Shown: positions 1 through 4,940 of the stretch, piece by piece | How positions within the stretch are numbered: position 1 is the stretch's first letter | Layout: each line of letters opens with the position of its first letter | Assembly (NCBI GenBank): GCA_947624475.1 | Contig: CANQKK010000037.1 | Coordinates: 1-7,711, forward strand | Direction of reading: 5' to 3' | Length of the DNA stretch: 7,711 nucleotides | DNA from: an uncultured Bacilli bacterium | GTDB taxonomy: Bacteria; Bacillota_I; Bacilli_A; RF39; UBA660 | Made by a program: the position numbers and the translations under genes | The notes under the pieces: generated by a model | Told to the model about the DNA's origin: nothing | The model's input: the letters and a program-made list of their open reading frames with translations, nothing else | The model's database searches: none

Positions 1-719
1 CAGGATGGCATACGGAATGTGTAGTTATGATAAATAATTTATTTGGTGATAAAATTGATATTCACGGTGGAGGAGTAGATTTAAAGTTTCCACATCACGA
101 AAATGAAATCGCCCAAAGTATCGCTTTAAACGACAACTATATTGCTAATTATTGGCTCCATAACGGACACATAAACATAAACGATGAAAAGATGAGTAAA
201 AGCCTCGGCAATTTCGTCTTAGCAAGAGACTTTATCACAGAGCATTCCGCTAATGTCATAAAATTAGCAATATTTAGCACTCACTATCGCTTACCTATTA
301 ATTTAACTGATAAAGTATTTGAAGAAGCCAAAAATATTGATAATAAAATAAAAACTGTTTTAAAAAATGCTAATCTCTATCTAAACTTAAATAACAACTA
401 CAACCTAGACGATATGACTAAAGACGAGACGTTCGAAAAATATATGGACGATGATTTAAATACACCAAACGTCATTACCCTCGTCCTAGAACTTGTCAAA
501 ACGCTAAATAGTGAAATAAGAAATAATAGCGAAAACATATTACTAATAACGAATAAAATATTAACTATTACCAATATTTTAGGTTTAAAATATGATATGT
601 TTAAACTTTCTGATAATCAAATAAAAATGTATCACAATTGGACCGAAGCCAGAAATAATAAAGATTTCGAAACAGCAGATAAGTATAGAAAACAATTAAT
701 TGAAGAAAATATTTTATAG
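1..719 (+). CDS. cysS: Cysteinyl-tRNA synthetase, C-terminal half (5' end outside window)
   Basis: Class I aminoacyl-tRNA synthetase that charges tRNA-Cys with cysteine in the cytoplasm. The gene enters from the left edge: the reading frame is open upstream of the ATG at 27, and codons 3-26 read GWHTECVV, the conserved stretch preceding that Met, so 27 is not the real start. About 238 residues are visible, roughly half of a usual 460-residue enzyme; the N-terminal Rossmann half with HIGH is outside the window. Zinc ligands are the Cys at nt 18-20 and the first His and last Glu of FPHHENE (nt 93-95 and 105-107), with the same 25- and 29-residue spacing I recall for E. coli C209/H234/E238. KMSKS lies at nt 189-203, followed by the helical DALR-type anticodon region. 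The protein stops at ADKYRKQLIEENIL, about a dozen residues before the usual end with its LEDTxxGTxW-like tail. The stop is TAG. The metallopeptidase gene follows after 14 nt, probably in the same operon. Confidence 0.97.
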   Translation, partial: GWHTECVVMINNLFGDKIDIHGGGVDLKFPHHENEIAQSIALNDNYIANYWLHNGHININDEKMSKSLGNFVLARDFITEHSANVIKLAIFSTHYRLPINLTDKVFEEAKNIDNKIKTVLKNANLYLNLNNNYNLDDMTKDETFEKYMDDDLNTPNVITLVLELVKTLNSEIRNNSENILLITNKILTITNILGLKYDMFKLSDNQIKMYHNWTEARNNKDFETADKYRKQLIEENIL

Positions 720-727
720 GAAGGAAG
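718..727 (+). promoter_or_regulatory. Ribosome-binding site of the zinc metallopeptidase gene
   Basis: AGGAAGGAAG, 6 nt before ATG 734, overlapping the last two bases of the cysS TAG stop. The overlap suggests cotranscription and possibly coupled translation. The identical decamer serves the AI-2E-family gene on the other strand (7577-7586). Confidence 0.75.
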
Positions 728-733
728 AATAAA

Positions 734-1414
734 ATGAATAGTTTTGAATTAAATTATCTAATTATATTTGTAGCACTTATAATAACTTTTATATCCCAAA
801 TTGCTGTCTCATCATCTTATCGAAAGTACAAAAAAATCGAAAACAGTAAAAACTTAACAGGATTCGATGTTGCAAGAAAAATTCTCGATGAAAATTCACT
901 AAATGACATTATGATTATAGAAACGAGAGGAAACTTATCGGATCATTACGATCCAACCAGAAAAGTAATTAAACTATCTAGTGACATCTATCATGGCACT
1001 TCAATTGCCTCGCTTGCCGTAGCAGCCCACGAATGTGGTCATGCTATCCAAGATAAAGATAAATACGCTCCCATGAGAATAAGAAGTAGTATCATTCCCT
1101 TTGTTAATCTCTCTACGAGAATCGGTTATATTGCCATCGTTCTAGGAGTAATATTCTCTTACACACTAATTGAAGTAGGTATTATATTACTATGTTCCAT
1201 GTTATTATTTCAGTTAGTAACTCTACCAGTCGAATTAAATGCTTCAAAGAGAGCCCTAACAGAATTGGAAAACAAAAAATTAGTCACCAAAGACGAAAAA
1301 GGCGAAGCAAAGAATATGCTTTCAGCAGCGGCTTTCACCTACATTGCTTCTCTTATAAGTACCATGCTCGAAATACTAAGATATGTTCTAATATTCACGA
1401 GAAGAGACAACTAG
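734..1414 (+). CDS. YugP-type neutral zinc metallopeptidase, membrane-bound
   Basis: Membrane-embedded zinc metallopeptidase of the YugP family (Pfam Zn_peptidase_2); its substrate is not established as far as I know. The 226-residue length matches the family (B. subtilis YugP is about 225). Residues 7-28 form an N-terminal membrane helix. The HExxH zinc site is HECGH at residues 99-103, and the likely third ligand is Glu167 in the family-typical LPVELNASKRAL block (164-175). Hydrophobic helices follow at about 122-140 and 145-163, and another at 200-222 near the C-terminus. The start is fixed by a strong Shine-Dalgarno site overlapping the cysS stop. The gene appears to be the last of a cysS transcript, because a hairpin terminator folds around its TAG stop codon. 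The cysS linkage gives no clear functional hint. Recognition of the family is firm; the physiological role is unknown. Confidence 0.92.
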   Translation: MNSFELNYLIIFVALIITFISQIAVSSSYRKYKKIENSKNLTGFDVARKILDENSLNDIMIIETRGNLSDHYDPTRKVIKLSSDIYHGTSIASLAVAAHECGHAIQDKDKYAPMRIRSSIIPFVNLSTRIGYIAIVLGVIFSYTLIEVGIILLCSMLLFQLVTLPVELNASKRALTELENKKLVTKDEKGEAKNMLSAAAFTYIASLISTMLEILRYVLIFTRRDN

Positions 1415-1425
1415 AGTCTCTTTTT
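1402..1425 (+). terminator. Intrinsic terminator after the metallopeptidase gene
   Basis: A 7-bp stem AAGAGAC (1402-1408) / GTCTCTT (1416-1422) closes a 7-nt loop AACTAGA and runs into a T tract (1421-1425). The TAG stop codon (1412-1414) lies inside the loop, so the ascending arm is coding sequence. Confidence 0.85.
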
Positions 1426-1428
1426 AAT

Positions 1429-1458
1429 TTGACACGACATAAAACATTATGATACAAT
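1429..1458 (+). promoter_or_regulatory. Sigma-A promoter of ysxC
   Basis: Perfect -35 TTGACA (1429-1434), 18-nt spacer, -10 TACAAT (1453-1458) with a TG extension at 1450-1451. It begins 3 nt after the T tract of the upstream terminator. The predicted transcript start at about 1464-1466 lies at the ribosome-binding site itself, giving a leader of only about 10 nt. Confidence 0.85.
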
Positions 1459-1474
1459 TAAAGCGGTGATTTAT

Positions 1475-2059
1475 ATGAAAATTAATACCCTTGAATTAGT
1501 AATTTCAGCGGTAAGAGAAAGCCAGTATCCAACTGATAACAAAAAAGAATTTTTACTAGTGGGAAGAAGTAATGTTGGAAAAAGTAGTTTTATAAACTGT
1601 ATTATAAATAGAAAAAATTTCGCCCGAACATCGGCAACTCCCGGTAAGACCCAGACCCTAAACTTCTACAAAATAAATAACAAATTCTACATTGTCGATG
1701 CTCCCGGTTATGGTTTTGCTAAAGTAAGAGCCTCACTCAAAAAAAAGTTCGGTCTCATTATGGAAAACTATCTAGAATCGCGAAAAAATCTTCAAAAAGT
1801 TTTTCTTTTAATTGATTTTCGAAGAAAACCTACCGAAGATGACATAATGATGTACAACTACTTAAGTTACTACCATATTCCAGTAACTATTATCTGTACT
1901 AAAGTTGATAAAGTACCTAAAAATAATCATCAAAAAAATAAATCTATCATCAAAAAAGAATTAAATATCGAAAATGATAATGACATAATTCTCTTCTCTT
2001 GCATAACTAAGATAGGAAGAGAAGAAGTTTATAACGAAATAGGAAAATACTTAAATTAA
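1475..2059 (+). CDS. ysxC: Ribosome biogenesis GTPase YsxC/EngB
   Basis: Small TRAFAC-class GTPase needed for assembly of the 50S ribosomal subunit. From ATG 1475 it has 194 residues, the family's usual length. The motifs run in the expected order: G1 GRSNVGKS (30-37), the G2 region ATPGKTQ (54-60) with its Thr, G3 DAPGYG (75-80), the family block DFRRKPTEDD (114-123), G4 TKVD (142-145) and the G5-like FSCITKIG (174-181). A GTG at 1466 in the same frame would add three residues, but it is part of the GGTGAT ribosome-binding site (1465-1470), so I choose ATG 1475. The gene is monocistronic by sequence: a strong sigma-A promoter directly precedes it and a terminator overlaps its end. It lies two genes upstream of der, another 50S-assembly GTPase. 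Confidence 0.96.
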   Translation: MKINTLELVISAVRESQYPTDNKKEFLLVGRSNVGKSSFINCIINRKNFARTSATPGKTQTLNFYKINNKFYIVDAPGYGFAKVRASLKKKFGLIMENYLESRKNLQKVFLLIDFRRKPTEDDIMMYNYLSYYHIPVTIICTKVDKVPKNNHQKNKSIIKKELNIENDNDIILFSCITKIGREEVYNEIGKYLN

Positions 2060-2072
2060 GTTTCCTTTTTTT
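2041..2072 (+). terminator. Intrinsic terminator overlapping the ysxC stop codon
   Basis: Outer stem AGGAAA (2041-2046) / TTTCCT (2061-2066), a 3-nt bulge, then an inner stem CTT (2050-2052) / AAG (2058-2060), followed by a seven-T run (2066-2072). The TAA stop (2057-2059) lies at the loop/inner-stem boundary. The bulge makes this less clean than the other terminators in the window. Confidence 0.7.
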
Positions 2073-2104
2073 CATTTATACATAAATTACTATGGAAGTG
2101 AATT

Positions 2105-2572
2105 ATGATAATTGAATTACTAGAAAACAACAATTATTTAATTAAAATGCCAAGTATAAATATTGATGTCTATGACCGCGAAGAACTAGCCAAGATAACT
2201 GAAAAAATATACAAAAAAATAATCAAAAAGAAAAAATTAAATAACCTCATCATTCTCGATTTCTACATAAATAAAAATTACGGAACAATTATCATTTTAA
2301 AAAACTATGCTAAATTTTTAAATATTAGTGACGAAATCGAAGTAAAAATAACTATCCATACCGACACGCCATTCCTTTATAAAATGGATTACTTCGATAT
2401 CAAAAATAATAATCTTGAAAAAGAAAATATCTACTACTACAAAAATAATTTTTATCTCGAAATAAAAGATAACATTAGTCAAGACAAATATTTAAATATT
2501 CTCGAACTATCAGATTTAGTTTGCGATGAATCATATTACATAATAAATCATGGTATAAAGATAAAAGTATAG
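2105..2572 (+). CDS. Hypothetical protein, 155 aa, between ysxC and der
   Basis: I do not recognise this protein. It is a complete ORF with ATG 2105 preceded by GGAAGTGA (2094-2101) and a TAG stop, and its codon use looks like that of its neighbours. It has no signal peptide or obvious membrane segment. The order suggests a small soluble alpha/beta protein: strand-like residues 2-22, a charged helix 24-44 ending in a lysine-rich stretch (KKIIKKKK, 37-44), two strands 48-55 and 60-66 joined by NKNYG, then mixed strands and Asn/Lys-rich loops. The C-terminus is LSDLVCDESYYIINHGIKIKV-like, with single Cys140. The basic patch would allow nucleic-acid binding, but that is weak inference. The terminator upstream implies its own promoter or readthrough; I see no convincing promoter. 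That it is a real gene is well supported; its function is open. Confidence 0.8.
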   Translation: MIIELLENNNYLIKMPSINIDVYDREELAKITEKIYKKIIKKKKLNNLIILDFYINKNYGTIIILKNYAKFLNISDEIEVKITIHTDTPFLYKMDYFDIKNNNLEKENIYYYKNNFYLEIKDNISQDKYLNILELSDLVCDESYYIINHGIKIKV

Positions 2573-2589
2573 TATTTTTTCTTTTTTTT

Positions 2590-2598
2590 TGCTATAAT
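2590..2598 (+). promoter_or_regulatory. Extended -10 promoter of der
   Basis: TGCTATAAT is a perfect extended -10 (TGnTATAAT) preceded by a T-rich tract. No good -35 lies 17 nt upstream (TAGTAT at 2570-2575), as is common for extended -10 promoters. Predicted start is near 2605, giving a leader of about 16 nt. Confidence 0.8.
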
Positions 2599-2607
2599 AC
2601 TAACGAA

Positions 2608-2614
2608 GAGGTGA
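2608..2614 (+). promoter_or_regulatory. Ribosome-binding site of der
   Basis: GAGGTGA, 6 nt before ATG 2621, is a long match to the Firmicutes anti-Shine-Dalgarno and fixes the start. Confidence 0.8.
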
Positions 2615-2620
2615 CAGACT

Positions 2621-3931
2621 ATGAAAATACCTACTGTAGCAATTGTTGGAAGACCAAATGTTGGAAAATCAACTGTCTTCAACAAATTAGTTGGAAAAAG
2701 AATATCAATTATCGAAGATACTCCAGGTGTTACGAGAGATAGAATATATGGAACAGTTACCTATAAAAATTATAAATTTCATCTAATAGATACCGGTGGA
2801 ATTGATGTTTCGAGCGAAGACTTTAATAACGAAATTATCGTTCAAGCAAATATTGCTATCGAAGAAGCAGATACCATTATTTTTATTGTCGATGGTCTTA
2901 CCGAACTTAATCAAAATGACTATCTAATTAGAGACACACTCATGAAATCTGGTAAAAAAGTTATCCTTGCCGTAAATAAACTCGATAATTCTAAAAGAGA
3001 AGAAAATATATATAACTACTATGAACTAGGTTTCAAAGAAGTTCTACCTATAAGCGGAGAACATTCCCTAGGTCTTAGTAATCTTCTAGATACAATTGTA
3101 AAAGATTTCAAAGAAGTACCCGAAGAAAATGAAGAAGACAATCGCATTAAATTTTGTTTAATCGGAAGACCAAATGTCGGTAAAAGTAGTCTCGTAAATG
3201 CCCTTTTAGATGAAGAAAAAGTAATTGTCTCTCCTATCGCAGGTACCACAAGAGATGCTATCGATACCGAATTTACATATAATAAAAAGAAATATGTCGC
3301 TATCGATACCGCAGGAATAAGAAAAAGTGGCAAAATATTTGAAAGAGTCGAAAAATATTCTGTATTAAGATCGATGAAAGCAATCGAAAGAAGCGATGTT
3401 TGTCTCCTTATAATAAATGCTGAAGAAGGAATAATCGAACATGACAAACATATAGCGAGTTATGCTATCGAAGAAGGAAAACCGATTGTTATTGTTGTCA
3501 ACAAATGGGATACCGTAAACGATAAAAACGATATCAGTACTTTTACAAAATTAATACGTGCTGAATTCAAATTTCTCTCCTACGCTAAAATAACCTTTGT
3601 ATCTGCTTTAACTAAGAAAAGAATCTTTACAATTATGCCCGAAATTGACAAAGCCTATGAAAACTCTCGAAGAGAAGTTAAGACTAATACTCTAAACGAT
3701 GTCATAAGAGATGCCGTCTTACTAAAATCCCCACCTTCTTACAAAGGAAAGAGACTTAAAATAACCTTTGCAACACAGACGGGCATTGTTCCTCCAAAAT
3801 TCACTCTCTTTGTAAACAATAACAAATTAATCCATTTTTCTTACGAAAGATATCTCGAAAATAAAATAAGAGAAAATTTTGACTTTGAAGGAACACCAAT
3901 TATCTTAGAATATAAAAACAAAAACGACTAA
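2621..3931 (+). CDS. der: Ribosome assembly GTPase Der (EngA)
   Basis: Essential GTPase with two tandem G domains that acts late in 50S subunit assembly. It has 436 residues, the normal length. G domain 1: GRPNVGKS (10-17), DTPGVTRD (33-40), DTGG (57-60), NKLD (119-122). An acidic linker (about 167-174) leads to G domain 2: GRPNVGKS (182-189), GTTRD (208-212), DTAG (229-232), NKWD (294-297). A KH-like C-terminal domain follows, including the family signature HFSYERYLENKIRENF (405-420) and GTPIILEY (424-431). All nucleotide-binding residues are intact, and ATG 2621 has a strong ribosome-binding site. It has its own sigma-A-type promoter, and no T-tracted terminator separates it from the SpoVIF-family gene 52 nt downstream, so vegetative readthrough is possible. 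Confidence 0.98.
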   Translation: MKIPTVAIVGRPNVGKSTVFNKLVGKRISIIEDTPGVTRDRIYGTVTYKNYKFHLIDTGGIDVSSEDFNNEIIVQANIAIEEADTIIFIVDGLTELNQNDYLIRDTLMKSGKKVILAVNKLDNSKREENIYNYYELGFKEVLPISGEHSLGLSNLLDTIVKDFKEVPEENEEDNRIKFCLIGRPNVGKSSLVNALLDEEKVIVSPIAGTTRDAIDTEFTYNKKKYVAIDTAGIRKSGKIFERVEKYSVLRSMKAIERSDVCLLIINAEEGIIEHDKHIASYAIEEGKPIVIVVNKWDTVNDKNDISTFTKLIRAEFKFLSYAKITFVSALTKKRIFTIMPEIDKAYENSRREVKTNTLNDVIRDAVLLKSPPSYKGKRLKITFATQTGIVPPKFTLFVNNNKLIHFSYERYLENKIRENFDFEGTPIILEYKNKND

Positions 3932-3938
3932 AATCAAT

Positions 3939-3966
3939 AACCAATAAAATCTCTTAACATATATTA
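3939..3966 (+). promoter_or_regulatory. Possible sigma-K-like promoter of the SpoVIF-family gene
   Basis: CATATATTA (3958-3966) fits the B. subtilis sigma-K -10 consensus CATAnnnTA, and AACC (3939-3942) fits the loose -35 mACm at 15 nt (usual about 16). The motif is short and AT-rich: an unrelated CATAnnnTA match also occurs at 2081-2089, so chance is a real possibility. The predicted start falls at the Shine-Dalgarno site. Confidence 0.35.
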
Positions 3967-3973
3967 TGTTAGG
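3953..3973 (+). repeat. Inverted repeat upstream of the SpoVIF-family gene
   Basis: Perfect 7-bp arms TAACATA (3955-3961) and TATGTTA (3965-3971) around a 3-nt centre TAT, extendable by a T-G wobble and a C-G pair to 3953/3973. The right side runs into AGGAGG (3971-3976). It could be an operator, or an RNA hairpin hiding part of the ribosome-binding site. No T run directly follows the arm, so it is not a convincing terminator. Confidence 0.55.
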
Positions 3974-3976
3974 AGG
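3971..3976 (+). promoter_or_regulatory. Consensus Shine-Dalgarno of the SpoVIF-family gene
   Basis: AGGAGG, 7 nt before ATG 3984, is the strongest canonical site in the window. It overlaps the right arm of the inverted repeat by up to three bases. Confidence 0.85.
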
Positions 3977-3983
3977 TTTTTAA

Positions 3984-4226
3984 ATGAATTTTTCTGATAA
4001 TTTCTTTAAGAGAGTCGAAAGTAAAACCAAAGTTGATAAAGATACCATTTTATCATTAGCCTCGAAATTGCAGGCAAGTAATATGAAAGATGAGAAAACA
4101 TTAAAAGAGGTCATCGGTGACTTAGCCAAAATGACAGGAAGGGAAGTATCTAAAGAAAAGGAACAAAAAATAATTGATACTATTTTAAATGACAAAGTTC
4201 CCCAAAATTTAGATAAATATATATAA
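3984..4226 (+). CDS. Stage VI sporulation protein F (SpoVIF) family protein
   Basis: Small 80-residue, all-helical, charged protein that I match by eye to the SpoVIF family (Pfam SpoVIF). Recognisable features are an N-terminal FFKRVESKTKVDKDTI block (7-22), LASKLQASNMKDEKTLKEVI (25-44), the segment DLAKMTGREVSKEKEQKII (46-64) and the short DTILNDKVP end (65-73). No signal peptide or membrane helix is present. In B. subtilis SpoVIF (YjcC) is a mother-cell protein needed for spore coat assembly; the paralogue YphE is, as I recall, encoded between gpsA and spoIVA. The position here, between der and spoIVA, makes a YphE-like orthologue more likely than YjcC, so I assign no symbol. The start is fixed by a consensus AGGAGG. 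The next gene begins 1 nt after its TAA stop. Confidence 0.78.
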   Translation: MNFSDNFFKRVESKTKVDKDTILSLASKLQASNMKDEKTLKEVIGDLAKMTGREVSKEKEQKIIDTILNDKVPQNLDKYI

Positions 4227-4227
4227 T

Positions 4228-4854
4228 ATGGAAAATATAACTATTGGCATCATTGCTCGAGACGAAATAATCGGCAATACTAATTTTCAAGTAGTAACTA
4301 AAAATAATCTCAAATATATCCACAACAAATGTAATTACATAGCACTTTTAAATTACGATAACTCTCCTATCGATACTAAAGTTTTAGATAAATGTGATGG
4401 AATAATTATTCAAGGTGGAACCGCTGTATATCCTTACCATTTTCAAATTATCGACTACGCCATTAAAAATAATATTCCCCTATTAGGTATTTGTATGGGA
4501 CATCAACTAATTGGTCTATATAGCACAGGAGAAAAAGATGATAAGAGCCTTATTAAAATAGATAATCACTATCATAAGGATAAATTACATAAAATCAAAA
4601 CAGTAAAAGAAACCGTTATAAATAGCATCTTAGGAGATGAATTAGAAGTAAACACGAGACACCTTGAAGCCCTAAAAGAAGTAAAAGAACCCTTCAAAGT
4701 ATCTGCTATCTCAGAAGACAATATCATTGAAGCAATAGAATACATAGATAATAATCACTTCGCAATTGGCGTCCAATTCCATCCTGAAGATTTACCAAAT
4801 ACTGAAAATTTATATAACTATTTTATTAAGGAAGTTTTTAAAAGAAAGAAGTAA
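4228..4854 (+). CDS. Class I glutamine amidotransferase-like hydrolase (peptidase C26 / PuuD-like)
   Basis: A 208-residue protein with the class I glutamine amidotransferase fold, closest by motif to the gamma-glutamyl-gamma-aminobutyrate hydrolase (peptidase C26) family. It is a stand-alone domain with no synthetase partner. CDGIIIQGGTAVYPYHF (56-72) corresponds to the family's DGLLLPGGxDVxPxxY block. The nucleophile elbow is GICMGHQ (87-93) with Cys89, resembling GuaA/CarA more than the GICRGMQ of PuuD. A segment VNTRHLEALK (141-150) matches the family VNSxHHQAxK. FHPED (184-188) supplies His185 and Glu187, completing the triad. No Shine-Dalgarno precedes ATG 4228, which follows the upstream stop as TAATATG, so translation is probably by reinitiation from the SpoVIF-family gene. 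A terminator folds around its own stop. Substrate unknown: gamma-glutamyl peptides or amides are the family norm. The location between two sporulation genes suggests a mother-cell role (inference). Confidence 0.85.
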   Translation: MENITIGIIARDEIIGNTNFQVVTKNNLKYIHNKCNYIALLNYDNSPIDTKVLDKCDGIIIQGGTAVYPYHFQIIDYAIKNNIPLLGICMGHQLIGLYSTGEKDDKSLIKIDNHYHKDKLHKIKTVKETVINSILGDELEVNTRHLEALKEVKEPFKVSAISEDNIIEAIEYIDNNHFAIGVQFHPEDLPNTENLYNYFIKEVFKRKK

Positions 4855-4865
4855 CTTTCTTTTTT
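4840..4865 (+). terminator. Intrinsic terminator after the C26 hydrolase gene
   Basis: A 9-bp stem AAAAGAAAG (4840-4848) / CTTTCTTTT (4855-4863) with a 6-nt loop AAGTAA and a T run to 4865. The TAA stop (4852-4854) is in the loop. It separates the upstream unit from spoIVA. Confidence 0.85.
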
Positions 4866-4883
4866 AAATTATCTTATTTCGTT

Positions 4884-4910
4884 CATATTCTCCATAATTT
4901 AACATAATAT
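4884..4910 (+). promoter_or_regulatory. Sigma-E-like promoter of spoIVA
   Basis: -35 CATATT (4884-4889) matches the B. subtilis sigma-E ATATT core. After 13 nt comes -10 CATAATAT (4903-4910), 6 of 8 bases of CATACAAT. B. subtilis spoIVA is transcribed by sigma-E in the mother cell, so motif and gene agree. There is no sigma-A-type TTGACA/TATAAT pair here. Predicted start is near 4916, leaving about 25 nt of leader. Confidence 0.6.
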
Positions 4911-4930
4911 TTAGTGAGAAAAAAAGAAAA

Positions 4931-4935
4931 GAGGT
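4931..4935 (+). promoter_or_regulatory. Ribosome-binding site of spoIVA
   Basis: GAGGT, 5 nt before ATG 4941, within a purine-rich leader (4917-4935). It supports the chosen start, which also places the Walker A lysine at residue 30 as in B. subtilis. Confidence 0.75.
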
Positions 4936-4940
4936 AAATT

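Noticed and set aside
1466..1468. GTG as the ysxC start
   Set aside because: It is inside the GGTGAT Shine-Dalgarno and lies at the predicted transcript start; ATG 1475 has correct spacing and gives the family's usual N-terminus.
2077..2093. Promoter for the 155-aa gene (TATACA, TACTAT, or CATAnnnTA at 2081-2089)
   Set aside because: None has a matching -35, and a start from TACTAT would remove part of the ribosome-binding site. The CATAnnnTA match shows how easily that motif occurs by chance in this DNA.
2563..2579. Possible terminator after the 155-aa gene (AAAAGTA / TATTTTT around the TAG stop)
   Set aside because: It would also place the stop in the loop, but the loop is 3 nt, the stem is all A-U plus one G-U, and the T-rich stretch is explained as the spacer of the der promoter. 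Too weak to annotate.
3019..3447. Minus-strand 142-aa frame inside der
   Set aside because: It is a shadow of a strongly conserved gene, with a low-complexity Ser/Leu-rich product and no ribosome-binding site. The frames at 1192-1452, 3980-4195 and 4883-5137 are rejected on the same grounds.
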